A stretch of 23,353 nt of DNA. It comes from Desulfobacteraceae bacterium (GTDB taxonomy: Bacteria; Desulfobacterota; Desulfobacteria; Desulfobacterales; ETH-SRB1). Location: contig DAOWEW010000149.1 in the NCBI GenBank assembly GCA_030638305.1, forward strand, positions 1 through 23,353. The letters are read 5' to 3'. Shown one piece after another: positions 14,312 to 21,412 of this stretch. The notes below the pieces were generated by a model. The model searched no databases and was not told the origin of the DNA. It saw only the letters and a list, made by a program, of their open reading frames with translations. Position 1 is the stretch's first letter; every line of letters starts with the position of its first letter. Position numbers and translations under genes: made by a program.

Positions 14312-14664
14312 TCACTCACCACGATAAACCTTTTGCCGTGCCTTTGCTGACACACGTAAAACGCCAACACGGATATCGACATAAAGCTTTGCACTGGTCT
14401 TGCCTGGCGCCGGTCTTAATACTCTGCCAAGGTATTGAAGAACCCTGCCGTCAAATCGGTCAACAATAGCCTGCCTTTCTTTGGTAGGTGTATCGCCAGT
14501 AAGCAGGTCTGATTTTATTTTAAATTTCTGTTTCAACAAGCTCTGCCCATCCGGTTATTTTCAATCCATTTAGGATTATTGAGAGTTAACCTTGAGCAAA
14601 CATCCTGAAAACACTTCTTTGGAATATCTGAAAGCTCCAGTTTATTATTTATTGTAATCTTCAT
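14312..14664 (-). pseudogene. Superfamily 2 (DEAD/DEAH-type) helicase remnant with large internal deletions
   Basis: Three in-order pieces of one helicase are visible. The N-terminus starts at ATG 14664 (MKITINNKLELSDIPKKCFQ to WIENNRMGRAC) and stops at a TGA near 14551. Next, from about 14539, comes the start of the second RecA-like domain (SDLLTGDTPTKERQAIVDRF). It jumps directly after ...VDRFD to GRVLQYLGRVLRPAPGKTSA, the motif VI region (Q-x2-GRxxR), and ends GVLRVSAKARQKVY. The whole first RecA domain, with Walker A and B boxes, and the middle of domain 2 are missing. Intact relatives are roughly 450-500 aa. The start overlaps the TubC-like gene by 20 bases, as in an intact operon. The product cannot be an active helicase. 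Confidence 0.82.
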
Positions 14665-15058
14665 TATGAGTATTCAACCTCGTCTTCAGCCAGCGCCGGG
14701 TTTTCTTTTGCGGTTTGTTTTTAAAGCGTTCCCATTTGCCATCCGGACAGACAGTCATGTCAAAGATAGGTTGATTATTTTTGCTGCAAATCTGCCTGTC
14801 ATCCGAAAGATATATAAACCTGCACGGCTTCCCGTGAAGGCATTTTGTCATCTTCTGGACTGTGGTTTTAGGTACTCTCAAAGGTATCCGCAACCTTGCC
14901 TGCAACTCGGCTATAATCGAAGCTTTCTGGTCTTTCAAAGTGGATAGAATGTTTGGTGTCATTATTCCATCTGGCGCTTCATATCTCAAAAAACCGCCGT
15001 CCAATGTTAAAAAAATATCCTTTGAGTTCATTTCCTCTATAATTTGTGAAGCAGTCAT
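14645..15058 (-). CDS. TubC N-terminal docking domain-like protein
   Basis: The first 55 residues of this 137-aa protein (SQIIEEMNSKDIFLTLDGGF, LRYEAPDGIMTPNILSTL, KASIIAELQ) match the small fold named after the TubC docking domain (helix, beta-hairpin with G-x-LRYxAP, helices). This domain is common in short proteins of plasmids and integrative elements next to replication genes, with no established role there. The C-terminal part is basic with four cysteines (CLHGKPCRFI, QICSKN, TVCPDGKWERF), perhaps a zinc knuckle. The ATG at 15058 follows the iteron region; the 3' end overlaps the start of the helicase remnant, showing the original operon order. Confidence 0.75.
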   Translation of the reverse strand: MTASQIIEEMNSKDIFLTLDGGFLRYEAPDGIMTPNILSTLKDQKASIIAELQARLRIPLRVPKTTVQKMTKCLHGKPCRFIYLSDDRQICSKNNQPIFDMTVCPDGKWERFKNKPQKKTRRWLKTRLNTHNEDYNK

Positions 15059-15114
15059 TAATAATTCCCTTGCTAACTTTTCTTTTTTTTCAAATATATT
15101 TGAGATAGGGTGAC

Positions 15115-15473
15115 AACGTACACCATGTTCACCTTTTTTCTAAAGCCACAGTTGGTAAAGCTTTAAACGGTGAACATTGTTTTTTAAAACGTTCACCAAT
15201 GTTCACCCAACGTTCACCCATTCTTTCTAAAGCCACAGTTGATAGGTATTTAGGCACGGTGAACATTAGAATATAGCAACGTACACCTTTTATATGCCAA
15301 TTGGATTTCATTTTGTGCTTACTCCCCCGCATGTTTGCGCATTTTTAAGTAACTATATTCTTCTTTTAACAGTGAACGTCAGTGAACATCGGTGAACGTT
15401 CGTTTTTTCAACGTTCACCGCTAAAAGCCATGACTGGTAGAGGTTTAAGTAAAAGGTGAACTTAGTGAACGTT
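15115..15473. repeat. Fourteen GGTGAAC-type iterons; candidate replication origin
   Basis: Copies of a 9-10-bp word, consensus (G/A)GTGAAC(A/G)TT, occur in both orientations. They start at 15115, 15125, 15169, 15188, 15198, 15209, 15258 and 15278 (cluster A), and at 15371, 15381, 15391, 15410, 15455 and 15464 (cluster B). Twelve contain GTGAAC and two the variant GTGTAC. Spacing of 10-11 bp in the runs 15188-15209 and 15371-15391 puts them on one helix face. The 83-bp gap between clusters is AT-rich. A second direct repeat (TTCTAAAGCCACAGTTG) occurs at about 15138 and 15224, with a weak third copy at about 15420. The array lies directly after the primase-helicase gene. Phage P4 alpha protein binds GGTGAACA-type iterons at its ori and crr, so this is very likely the element's origin. 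Confidence 0.8.
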
Positions 15474-15542
15474 GTTGCCCCCTCTCAGATATATCTGGAA
15501 AAAAAGAAAAAGTTTAGAAGAGAGAATATTGTCGCCCTATAA

Positions 15543-18068
15543 TTATATAGTCCCAGAAGAAGGGAAATGTTTGATTGTTACGCTGATGCCTTTGTTGTCC
15601 CGTTTGTGAAACTCAACATTAATTCCAGCTTTTTTAAGACCTGGTTTAAGTCTTCGCAGTTGATCAGCTAAACCTTTTGGTGTTTTTACCCAAGTTTCGC
15701 CTGCTGGTTTATGCTTTTCTAAAATGCTTAAAACATCACGAATATATTTTCCTTCAATAGTCTCATTACTATCTTGAAAATAATTTAAAATAGCGACGCC
15801 CACACAGGAGTTATCAAGAGTGCTTCTAATCGCAGCGCCGCGTTTCCGGTGATATTCTTTAACAAATAATCCAGGTTTTCTGCCCATCGCTTGTGATATG
15901 CTTTCACCAAGAAGCGTAAAATCGGCCATCCTCGGCAACCCATCCTTGCCGATTTTAGGAAGTATTTTTAATGCCCGTGAGAATAAATCAAATAGTCCAG
16001 CCAGAATCTTAGGCTTATCTTTCTCGTACATCTTCCTAAGTTCGTGAGCCGGTATAAAACCAAGGAGTTCAGGGACGTCAATATGGATTGCACGATCAAC
16101 TAAATCTTGAGCTGTTACAAGCGAGCTGATACCGTTAATGATCACAGGACGCAAAACATTAACCGCTACTTCGTCTAAATTTGTGTATAGCTGCCGGCTG
16201 GCATAACCGCCGCCTGTGCCCACTATACACAAAGCGTCTTGCATACCTGAACTTAGATGGCTCAGGTTGTTGTAGTTAACGAGCCAGTTATTTGCGGCTG
16301 AAATAAAAATATCCTCAATCTGCTTTGGCCTGGCTCGCAAATTAACAGAGTTCGGGTCAATCAAGTCCCTCAAGATTTCTGCAATCTGACTCTTACCAGA
16401 ACCTTGAATGCCGGTTAATTCCAAAACAGGTTTTTGCGTTTCCGGTCTCCAGCATTCTAAAATGAAAGCCAAGATAAAAATTCTGTCGGATTCAGGAACA
16501 TTACAGAATTTCCATAATGCGTTTAAATCGGGTGTTTTGTCTGGCTCAATAATTGGCTGCATTGTTTGCGTTCTTCGAAACTTTACCGGTGAACGGTTCA
16601 AAATTTGCCAGCCAAGATGATTAATTTGAACGACCTTCCATTGATCATCGCAAAGGTCTATATAATAGCTATTTTCGTTACGACCAGCTCGTAAATATAT
16701 ATCTTCTTCCTGCCCATCAAACAGTCCGAAACAGGATAAAGAAGCGTTAACTGTTGTTATCACTTGCTCGCTCATAGATTCCTGCCGTTCCAAATAAACC
16801 AAATGCTGAATCTTCCTATCACAAACTGTTGAACCCACGGCGTAAAGCTCTTCATGGTCATTTGCATTAAGAAGCATGAAGCTGTTCTTTTCGTGATCAT
16901 GCAAGAAAGTTGCAACCGATTTGATGAACTCTATAATATCGCTCGCTTTACACTGATCTTGGTCGCCTCCACTCTCGCCCTTAACGCTCTTGTCTATTTC
17001 ACAAACAGAAACATCCTTGATCTTTTTAAACTTAGCCCGTAACCGCATATACGCAGGCTTGTCGTTTCTTGATAGATAAGCGAAGGCGTCCAAAGCTTTC
17101 GGCTCAAAGACAGCACCAGGATCATCGGCCTTCTTGCTCAGTATATCGTCAAGCAATGATACAGCCGTTTCGGTGGTCAGTTCTTCTTTGTAAGTTTTAT
17201 TTAAAGCCTGCTGGACAGCTTCAATCCCTTCTTTAACCATCAGATCGTTAAAGTCTGAATCCACGGGACATAAACAAACAGACGCATTAATAAGTCTTGC
17301 CGCTTCCACTGCTGCTATTTTGCCAGGATTTTTTCCGATTCTTTCTTTTGTTTTTAAATCATTATCGCCAACGATCACAATTCTACTATCTGGATATTTC
17401 TTATCAAGCGTAGCCGCCACGGCCTTGAGATTGCCGCTGTTAAAAGCCACGATAGTTTCTTGCTCTGTGGCTTTATGAATAGTTGCGCCGGTTACGTATC
17501 CTTCACAGAGGTAGCGGATGTCGGTCTTGCCCGATATTTTAAAAAAGCCGCCCTTTGTTTTTCCATCAGACAAAAAACGCTTATCCCCATCTGGATATAT
17601 ACGCTGTAGAGACATTATGTTGCCGGAAATATTATAAACCGGAAGAAGCAAGGCTGTTTCTGCCTGTCTTAAGCCATATGATTTGACTTGCTTCTTTTTA
17701 AGATATGGATGCTCAGGGCTTGCCGGCTTAGCCCTGTCCCAGATATCTTGAGCTTCCAGAGCAGCTTTTCTGTGCAGTTCAATCCTTTCTTGTTTTTGTT
17801 TTTCAGCGGCTTGTTTTATTTGAATACTAAATTGTTCTTGCTCGGTTTTAGATATTCCCTTACCATCAGCGGTGCAAAAAATAGTCTCCTTCGTTCCGGT
17901 TTGCCAGTCTCCGATCACACAAGCCATTGAACCATTTGGATTTAAATAAACTCTATACCAGCCGTTTTTATTGCCGCCGTTTGTTGAAAAACGAACAATC
18001 TTATCTGTCTGAATGTTGTCTGGCAGGCTATAGCCGACTGCTTGAATTTTTGCTCGAAGGTTATTCAT
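15543..18068 (-). CDS. Replication protein: Toprim primase fused to P-loop helicase
   Basis: The 841-aa protein probably initiates replication of the excised element. Residues about 1-110 are an N-terminal region with a Lys/Glu/Gln-rich helix. A Toprim domain (about 183-275) has CEGYVTG (Glu189) and VGDND (Asp235, Asp237), the metal-binding triad of primases and topoisomerases. The C-terminal half is an ATPase with Walker A GIQGSGKS at about 553-560, followed by NNWLVNYNNLSHL and GGYASRQLYTN, typical of phage and plasmid helicases of the D5/P4-alpha type. The ATG at 18068 has GGAGGT six bases upstream. Fourteen iterons lie just after its stop, and AlpA- and XRE-like genes precede it. No zinc finger is obvious. 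It fits primase-helicases of P4-like satellites by arrangement, though the sequence is distinct. Confidence 0.87.
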   Translation of the reverse strand: MNNLRAKIQAVGYSLPDNIQTDKIVRFSTNGGNKNGWYRVYLNPNGSMACVIGDWQTGTKETIFCTADGKGISKTEQEQFSIQIKQAAEKQKQERIELHRKAALEAQDIWDRAKPASPEHPYLKKKQVKSYGLRQAETALLLPVYNISGNIMSLQRIYPDGDKRFLSDGKTKGGFFKISGKTDIRYLCEGYVTGATIHKATEQETIVAFNSGNLKAVAATLDKKYPDSRIVIVGDNDLKTKERIGKNPGKIAAVEAARLINASVCLCPVDSDFNDLMVKEGIEAVQQALNKTYKEELTTETAVSLLDDILSKKADDPGAVFEPKALDAFAYLSRNDKPAYMRLRAKFKKIKDVSVCEIDKSVKGESGGDQDQCKASDIIEFIKSVATFLHDHEKNSFMLLNANDHEELYAVGSTVCDRKIQHLVYLERQESMSEQVITTVNASLSCFGLFDGQEEDIYLRAGRNENSYYIDLCDDQWKVVQINHLGWQILNRSPVKFRRTQTMQPIIEPDKTPDLNALWKFCNVPESDRIFILAFILECWRPETQKPVLELTGIQGSGKSQIAEILRDLIDPNSVNLRARPKQIEDIFISAANNWLVNYNNLSHLSSGMQDALCIVGTGGGYASRQLYTNLDEVAVNVLRPVIINGISSLVTAQDLVDRAIHIDVPELLGFIPAHELRKMYEKDKPKILAGLFDLFSRALKILPKIGKDGLPRMADFTLLGESISQAMGRKPGLFVKEYHRKRGAAIRSTLDNSCVGVAILNYFQDSNETIEGKYIRDVLSILEKHKPAGETWVKTPKGLADQLRRLKPGLKKAGINVEFHKRDNKGISVTIKHFPSSGTI

Positions 18069-18170
18069 CAAGCCACCTCCTCAAGCCATTCCTGCCCAAA
18101 AGCGAAACTTTGAGCTTGCTCTATTTTCAATAATTTGGTATATTTTGTCATCTTTTAAATCTTTTCTTTA

Positions 18171-18200
18171 AACCCTTGGTCATTGCCTGTGGCCAGGGGT
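18171..18200 (+). terminator. Hairpin with T-run between alpA-like gene and primase gene
   Basis: AACCCTTGG pairs with CCAGGGGTT across a 12-base loop, followed on the plus strand by TTCTCTTTTT. Read in the plus direction it is an intrinsic terminator, yet all nearby genes are on the minus strand. It may block antisense transcription, or act as a leader hairpin for the primase mRNA. Confidence 0.5.
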
Positions 18201-18224
18201 TTTCTCTTTTTAGTCGGTTGCATA

Positions 18225-18470
18225 TTAGTTATCCATAGGCCCCAGTGTTGTAGATTTTTCTTGTAGCCAGTCAACCAGAGCATCCACAGGATAAGCTATT
18301 TTCCGGCCTATTCTGATTCGCTCAGCCGGCCCCATGCCCTTGCAATCCATATTCGCTATATAATGGGGTGAAACAACGCCTCCACTAAATCGACCGACCT
18401 CAGAGCGGGCAACCAGGGTTGATGGCCAGGCTCTTTTCAATAAAAGAAAATGTTCGTTCAGATCTCGCAT
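18225..18470 (-). CDS. AlpA/excisionase-like helix-turn-helix protein
   Basis: An 81-aa protein whose segments LVARSEVGRFSGGVVSPHYI, ANMDCKGMGP and RIRIGRKIAYPVDALVDWL follow the winged MerR/AlpA-like excisionase pattern: recognition helix, G-P-x-x-R wing, then Y-x2-x2-LxxWL. AlpA-type proteins activate integrase genes or direct excision of P4-like islands. The ATG at 18470 has GGAGG four bases upstream and overlaps the end of the XRE gene by 13 bases, so the two are translated together. The integrase it might control lies 1.4 kb upstream with its own promoter. Its control target is inferred. Confidence 0.78.
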   Translation of the reverse strand: MRDLNEHFLLLKRAWPSTLVARSEVGRFSGGVVSPHYIANMDCKGMGPAERIRIGRKIAYPVDALVDWLQEKSTTLGPMDN

Positions 18471-18679
18471 GCAACCTCCGTTCCTTTTTCAAAGCACTCT
18501 TCAGGCTTAATGCCCAATACCTTGCCGACCTTCAACACTCTGGAATCCCTTTCTTTAACCTTTTCTATTCCGCAAACGAGCTTTGACAAGGTTGAAGGGT
18601 GCAGTCCTGATTTATGGGCAATCTCATAGGCTTTATAAGGGCTTGTTTTGATGGCTAACTTAAATTTTAGACTCAACAT
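18458..18679 (-). CDS. XRE-family (Cro/C1-like) HTH regulator
   Basis: The 73-aa protein carries a helix-turn-helix of the Cro/C1 type: SPYKAYEIAHKSGLHPSTLS followed by KLVCGIEKVKERDSRVLKVG and LGIKPEECFE, the usual five-helix end. I use the ATG at 18679 because GGAAGGAGAG lies about five bases before it. The in-frame extension to 18715 would run into the terminator hairpin. It overlaps the AlpA-like gene and probably forms the lysogeny-type switch of the element. Its own operator cannot be identified. Confidence 0.78.
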   Translation of the reverse strand: MLSLKFKLAIKTSPYKAYEIAHKSGLHPSTLSKLVCGIEKVKERDSRVLKVGKVLGIKPEECFEKGTEVACEI

Positions 18680-18702
18680 TTTTCTCTCCTTCCCGATAGA
18701 AA

Positions 18703-18740
18703 TAAAAAAACCCAACCGAAATATTTCAGTTGGGTTCTTT
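18703..18740 (-). terminator. Bidirectional terminator before the XRE-AlpA operon
   Basis: The stem AACCCAACTGAAA/TTTCGGTTGGGTT (minus strand, one G-T pair) has a 3-base loop and is followed by seven T's. On the plus strand the same stem is followed by CTTTT. It should stop minus-strand transcripts arriving from the 18868-19599 gene and insulate the regulator operon. Confidence 0.85.
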
Positions 18741-18867
18741 TATAATAAATTCTTATAGGGGCTGTCGTGCCTACAAGCTGCCTAATTTTAAAAACAGACT
18801 AATAGATAACCTTCTGAATTTACTTCAACTAAATAAACAAGGCTAAATTAGGCAGTTTAAAAATCTA

Positions 18868-19599
18868 TTAGGCAGTTTTTTTAAGTTTTTGAGTCCTTTC
18901 AAATAACGTTTGACGACCCTCCGAAATGTAGTTTTTTCGTAAAACTATTTTATTAAGAATGCGACCCATTATTTGGCGGTCTGAATGAGAGGTTACGTCG
19001 TAAATTTCTGTATCATCTAAATCCTTAATGGTCAGAATTTTAAAATTCTTTTTATCACTTTGAAAACATTTCAAAGCCAGGTTATGCTTCAATTCTGAGG
19101 GGCTTTTTAATAATCCACCACAATTCTTCTTTATATAGTTGTAAATGACTTGAACTTCCTGCCGTGCTTCAAGTAAAAAAATACACGGTGGCCGTGTCCT
19201 TGTTCTTTTTCGTTGATACAGAACCCAACCGGAGTTAACTTTTACAAAATTATAATCCTCTATATTTTCTCCAGATTCAATATTGAACCACATCCAGTCA
19301 CGCTTAAAGCCAACTGGCGGTTTATTTTTATAATAACGATGCAGTTTATTACAAATATGTAGGCAACCATTATCCGCCCAATTGTAAAAATCAAACGAAT
19401 CAGGCCCATGTGTTACAGACGCAACAATAACATAATCAACCGCGAGATCCTCGTCTATTTCATCAAGGTCATCCTTCGGCTCGTATAAGCAAATTTGCTC
19501 AATAATGTCGGGAAATTTGTCAACCCAATCCTTAGCGCTCTCTTTTAATTTACGTTTGTTTAAACGGTAAAAATCTTCTGGATGGTTTTGTTCTGTCAT
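18868..19599 (-). CDS. Hypothetical protein of 243 aa
   Basis: No family recognised. The protein is soluble and mixed in composition, with an acidic stretch (DDLDEIDEDLAVDYVIV), aromatic-rich segments (DFYNWADNGCLHICNKLHRY, FKRDWMWFN), a basic turn (QRKRTRTRPPC) and a Lys/Leu-rich C-terminus. I place the start at the ATG at 19599 (MTEQNHPEDF), which has AGGAG upstream. The frame stays open to 19704, but that part is GC-rich hairpin DNA adjoining a MITE. It lies between the regulator operon and the integrase on the same strand, in what is often the cargo slot of P4-like satellites, and ends in a strong terminator at 18703-18740. A defence or accessory role is possible but unsupported by motifs. 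Confidence 0.65.
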   Translation of the reverse strand: MTEQNHPEDFYRLNKRKLKESAKDWVDKFPDIIEQICLYEPKDDLDEIDEDLAVDYVIVASVTHGPDSFDFYNWADNGCLHICNKLHRYYKNKPPVGFKRDWMWFNIESGENIEDYNFVKVNSGWVLYQRKRTRTRPPCIFLLEARQEVQVIYNYIKKNCGGLLKSPSELKHNLALKCFQSDKKNFKILTIKDLDDTEIYDVTSHSDRQIMGRILNKIVLRKNYISEGRQTLFERTQKLKKTA

Positions 19600-19695
19600 T
19601 GGAATACATCTCCTGTAATGCTTCCTGGAGGGTAATCCAGGGGAAAACCGGCCAGGAATCCGGTCTTGTCGGGTGGCCTCCCTATCCGCTGGAAG
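19600..19695. other. GC-rich structured spacer upstream of the 243-aa gene
   Basis: This spacer contains a hairpin CCTGGA/TCCAGG (around 19623-19640), a CCGG-rich inverted pair and a GGAGGCC-like stem. It ends with the 10-bp target site CCGCTGGAAG at 19686-19695. Read on the minus strand it would be the leader RNA of the 243-aa gene, interrupted by the MITE. Function unknown. Confidence 0.45.
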
Positions 19696-19885
19696 CAATG
19701 GCATTCGTTTAAGCTTTTCGTTGCAATTTCAAATGATTATATGATATTTGACAAAATTGATAAAATATGCATTAGGGCTAATCCTGCCTAATTTTCCAAC
19801 AAAATGCGCAATGCACAAAAATACGTTTATGTCAAGTGTAGGTAACTTGTTGAAATTAATATAAAAGCTTAAACGAATGCCATTG
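19696..19885. mobile_element. 190-bp MITE with 23-bp terminal inverted repeats and 10-bp target duplication
   Basis: Perfect 23-bp inverted repeats occupy 19696-19718 and 19863-19885 (outer end CAATGGCATTCGTTTAAGC). They are flanked by identical direct repeats CCGCTGGAAG at 19686-19695 and 19886-19895, the signature of a transposition target duplication. The arms continue imperfectly inward (both contain AATTTCAA after the perfect part). The centre is AT-rich and non-coding, so movement must depend on a transposase elsewhere. A 10-bp duplication would fit IS4-like transposases among others. It sits in the gap between the integrase and the 243-aa gene without breaking either. Confidence 0.88.
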
Positions 19886-19902
19886 CCGCTGGAAGGGGTT
19901 GT

Positions 19903-21123
19903 TTATCCTCGCCTTTGCTCTAACTTAACAACATTGTTTTCCAGCGCCATGTTCTTTTCCATGTTTCTGATCGCCTCTTGTAGAGTCCCTTCTGAAAGGT
20001 GGGCGTATCTTTGCACCATTTCAAAGGAGCTATGCCCCATCAGTTTTTGAACCGTATAAAGATCAGCCCCGTCCTGCACCAGCCAGCTTGCAAAGGTGTG
20101 CCTCATCGTATGAAAAACAACTTTTTGCCTATGGTCGGTTATGTCATCGTTAAGCCCAAGTTGCGTGACTGCCCTTGAAAAAGCGTTTGATATCCGTTCT
20201 ATCTTTTGCCCATGCCTGTCAGGAAAGACAAGGCCGGTACTTGCAAACTGCTTTTTGTCAGTCAGCATCGCTTTTACGGCTTGTGTCATAAAAGCTGGTC
20301 GGTTATGCTCGTTTTTGGTGTCTTTTACGGTAATCAAACCACGATCAAGGTCAATATCATTCCAGGTAAGGCCATATATCTCGCTGGCTCGCAAGCCACA
20401 ATGCAATGCAAGCAAACTTATATCGTGAAGTTGCAAGCTCCGTTCAGCCAGCTCACCTAATAGAATATTAGCTTCATCATGGGTCAGAAAGCGCAGGCGC
20501 TTGTTGTCTATCTTTGGTATAGAAACATGTCTTGTGGGGGATTCAGCAGTAATAAGCCCATCACGCTTCGCCATATTCCATACTTGTCGAATGATCGCAA
20601 AAATGTACTGTAAGGTTCTTGGTGCCCTGCCAGCAGACAGCAATTTCTTTTTGAGCTTCTCGCAGTGGAAGGGTGCAATATCTTTAAAGGCTTTACCTTT
20701 GAAAGCGGGCTCTATCCAGTTTTTGAAATAGACCATTTCTGTCTTGCAGGTTTTAGAATTTTTGCTTACCAGAGCGATTTTGAAGTAATTTTCAATGAAA
20801 TAAGTAGTAAGGAGGATGTTCTCTTTATCCTGCCTTTCCTGTTCAGCTTGTTCTTTCTTGCGCTTGGCTTTCAGCCGATCTCTTTTTTCAGTCAAGCTCT
20901 GAGCTCCTTGACCTGTTCGCTGATTTTCTTTGATCTCTGATAAACGGGCATTTGCTATCTGTGCCGTCACGCCTTGACTTGACCAGCCTATGCCTTCCTC
21001 TTTATCCCTGCCGTTCAATTTATACCGGATTGTAAAATAGCGGTCATATCCTACGCCATGTTTTCTGGTCGGGTGTTCTCTGTATCTCACGCCCACAAAT
21101 TTTGTTTTAATACGCTTTGCCAT
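19903..21123 (-). CDS. int: Tyrosine recombinase (site-specific integrase)
   Basis: The 406-aa integrase should catalyse insertion into and excision from tRNA-Arg. An N-terminal arm-binding beta domain (YFTIRYKLNGRDKEEGIGWS, residues about 28-48) is followed by a charged coiled-coil-like linker (about 68-102), a SAM-like core-binding domain (about 108-190) and the catalytic domain. All catalytic residues are visible: Arg245 (LHCGLRASEIYGL), Lys267 or Lys270, His338 and Arg341 (FHTMRHTFASWL), His364 (LMGHSS) and Tyr373 (VQRYAHLS). The ATG at 21123 has AAGGAGG upstream. It is the outermost gene of the right end, transcribed inwards, 290 bp from attR. A fragment of a second copy of its 5' end lies immediately upstream. 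Confidence 0.95.
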   Translation of the reverse strand: MAKRIKTKFVGVRYREHPTRKHGVGYDRYFTIRYKLNGRDKEEGIGWSSQGVTAQIANARLSEIKENQRTGQGAQSLTEKRDRLKAKRKKEQAEQERQDKENILLTTYFIENYFKIALVSKNSKTCKTEMVYFKNWIEPAFKGKAFKDIAPFHCEKLKKKLLSAGRAPRTLQYIFAIIRQVWNMAKRDGLITAESPTRHVSIPKIDNKRLRFLTHDEANILLGELAERSLQLHDISLLALHCGLRASEIYGLTWNDIDLDRGLITVKDTKNEHNRPAFMTQAVKAMLTDKKQFASTGLVFPDRHGQKIERISNAFSRAVTQLGLNDDITDHRQKVVFHTMRHTFASWLVQDGADLYTVQKLMGHSSFEMVQRYAHLSEGTLQEAIRNMEKNMALENNVVKLEQRRG

Positions 21124-21162
21124 TTTACTCTCGCCTCCTTTTTAACAAAAAAACAGGTGGTT

Positions 21163-21291
21163 TTAAACTATGGCTTGACCAGCCTATTTTATTATGATTT
21201 TTTAATACCGCTATCCGATAGTGGTAGGGAGCTTCATCCTTGCTATTCAATTTGTACCAGATTGTAAAATTCTGTCCCGCTCCTGCCCCGC
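21163..21291 (-). pseudogene. Degraded duplicate of the integrase N-terminus
   Basis: On the minus strand this stretch reads FTIWYKLNSKDE, then about 16 unrelated residues, then IGWSSHS, matching FTIRYKLNGRDKEEGIGWSS of the intact integrase next door. The DNA just upstream of each copy also matches: TTTAAAACCACCTG... ahead of the intact gene and TTTAAAATCACTTA... ahead of this relic, both followed by a T-run and GTTAAAAA. It is therefore the remains of the 5' end of a related integrase, left by an earlier or tandem insertion and later deletion. The GC-rich 23-bp repeat falls at its N-terminal edge. Confidence 0.78.
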
Positions 21292-21297
21292 TTTTTT
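21275..21297. repeat. GC-rich 23-bp direct repeat, right copy
   Basis: This copy is identical to 3293-3315 near the left end and in the same orientation. It lies at the start of the integrase relic, 116 bp from attR; the left copy lies 61 bp from attL. Confidence 0.75.
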
Positions 21298-21412
21298 AAC
21301 AAAAAGTAAGTGATTTTAAATTATGTTATGTGAAAGCACATATAAGGGTAACCAATAGGAATGTCAAGGGGTTTGTTATGAAAGGTGAAGATAAGGGAAG
21401 GTGTTCAAAACA

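Noticed and set aside
15129..15332. 67-codon minus-strand ORF in the iteron region
   Set aside because: Its sequence is dictated by the iterons and the second repeat, it has no ribosome binding site and no protein-like pattern.
15115..15473. CRISPR array
   Set aside because: Repeats are only about 10 bp, occur in both orientations and have irregular spacing; no cas genes are present. Iterons explain them better.
18778..18880. Inverted CTGCCTAAT words around the end of the 243-aa gene as an insertion sequence
   Set aside because: Arms are short and imperfect, no target duplication is visible, and one copy is coding.
19600..19704. N-terminal extension of the 243-aa protein to 19704
   Set aside because: It is encoded by GC-rich hairpin DNA and the MITE border, and a good ribosome binding site supports the ATG at 19599.
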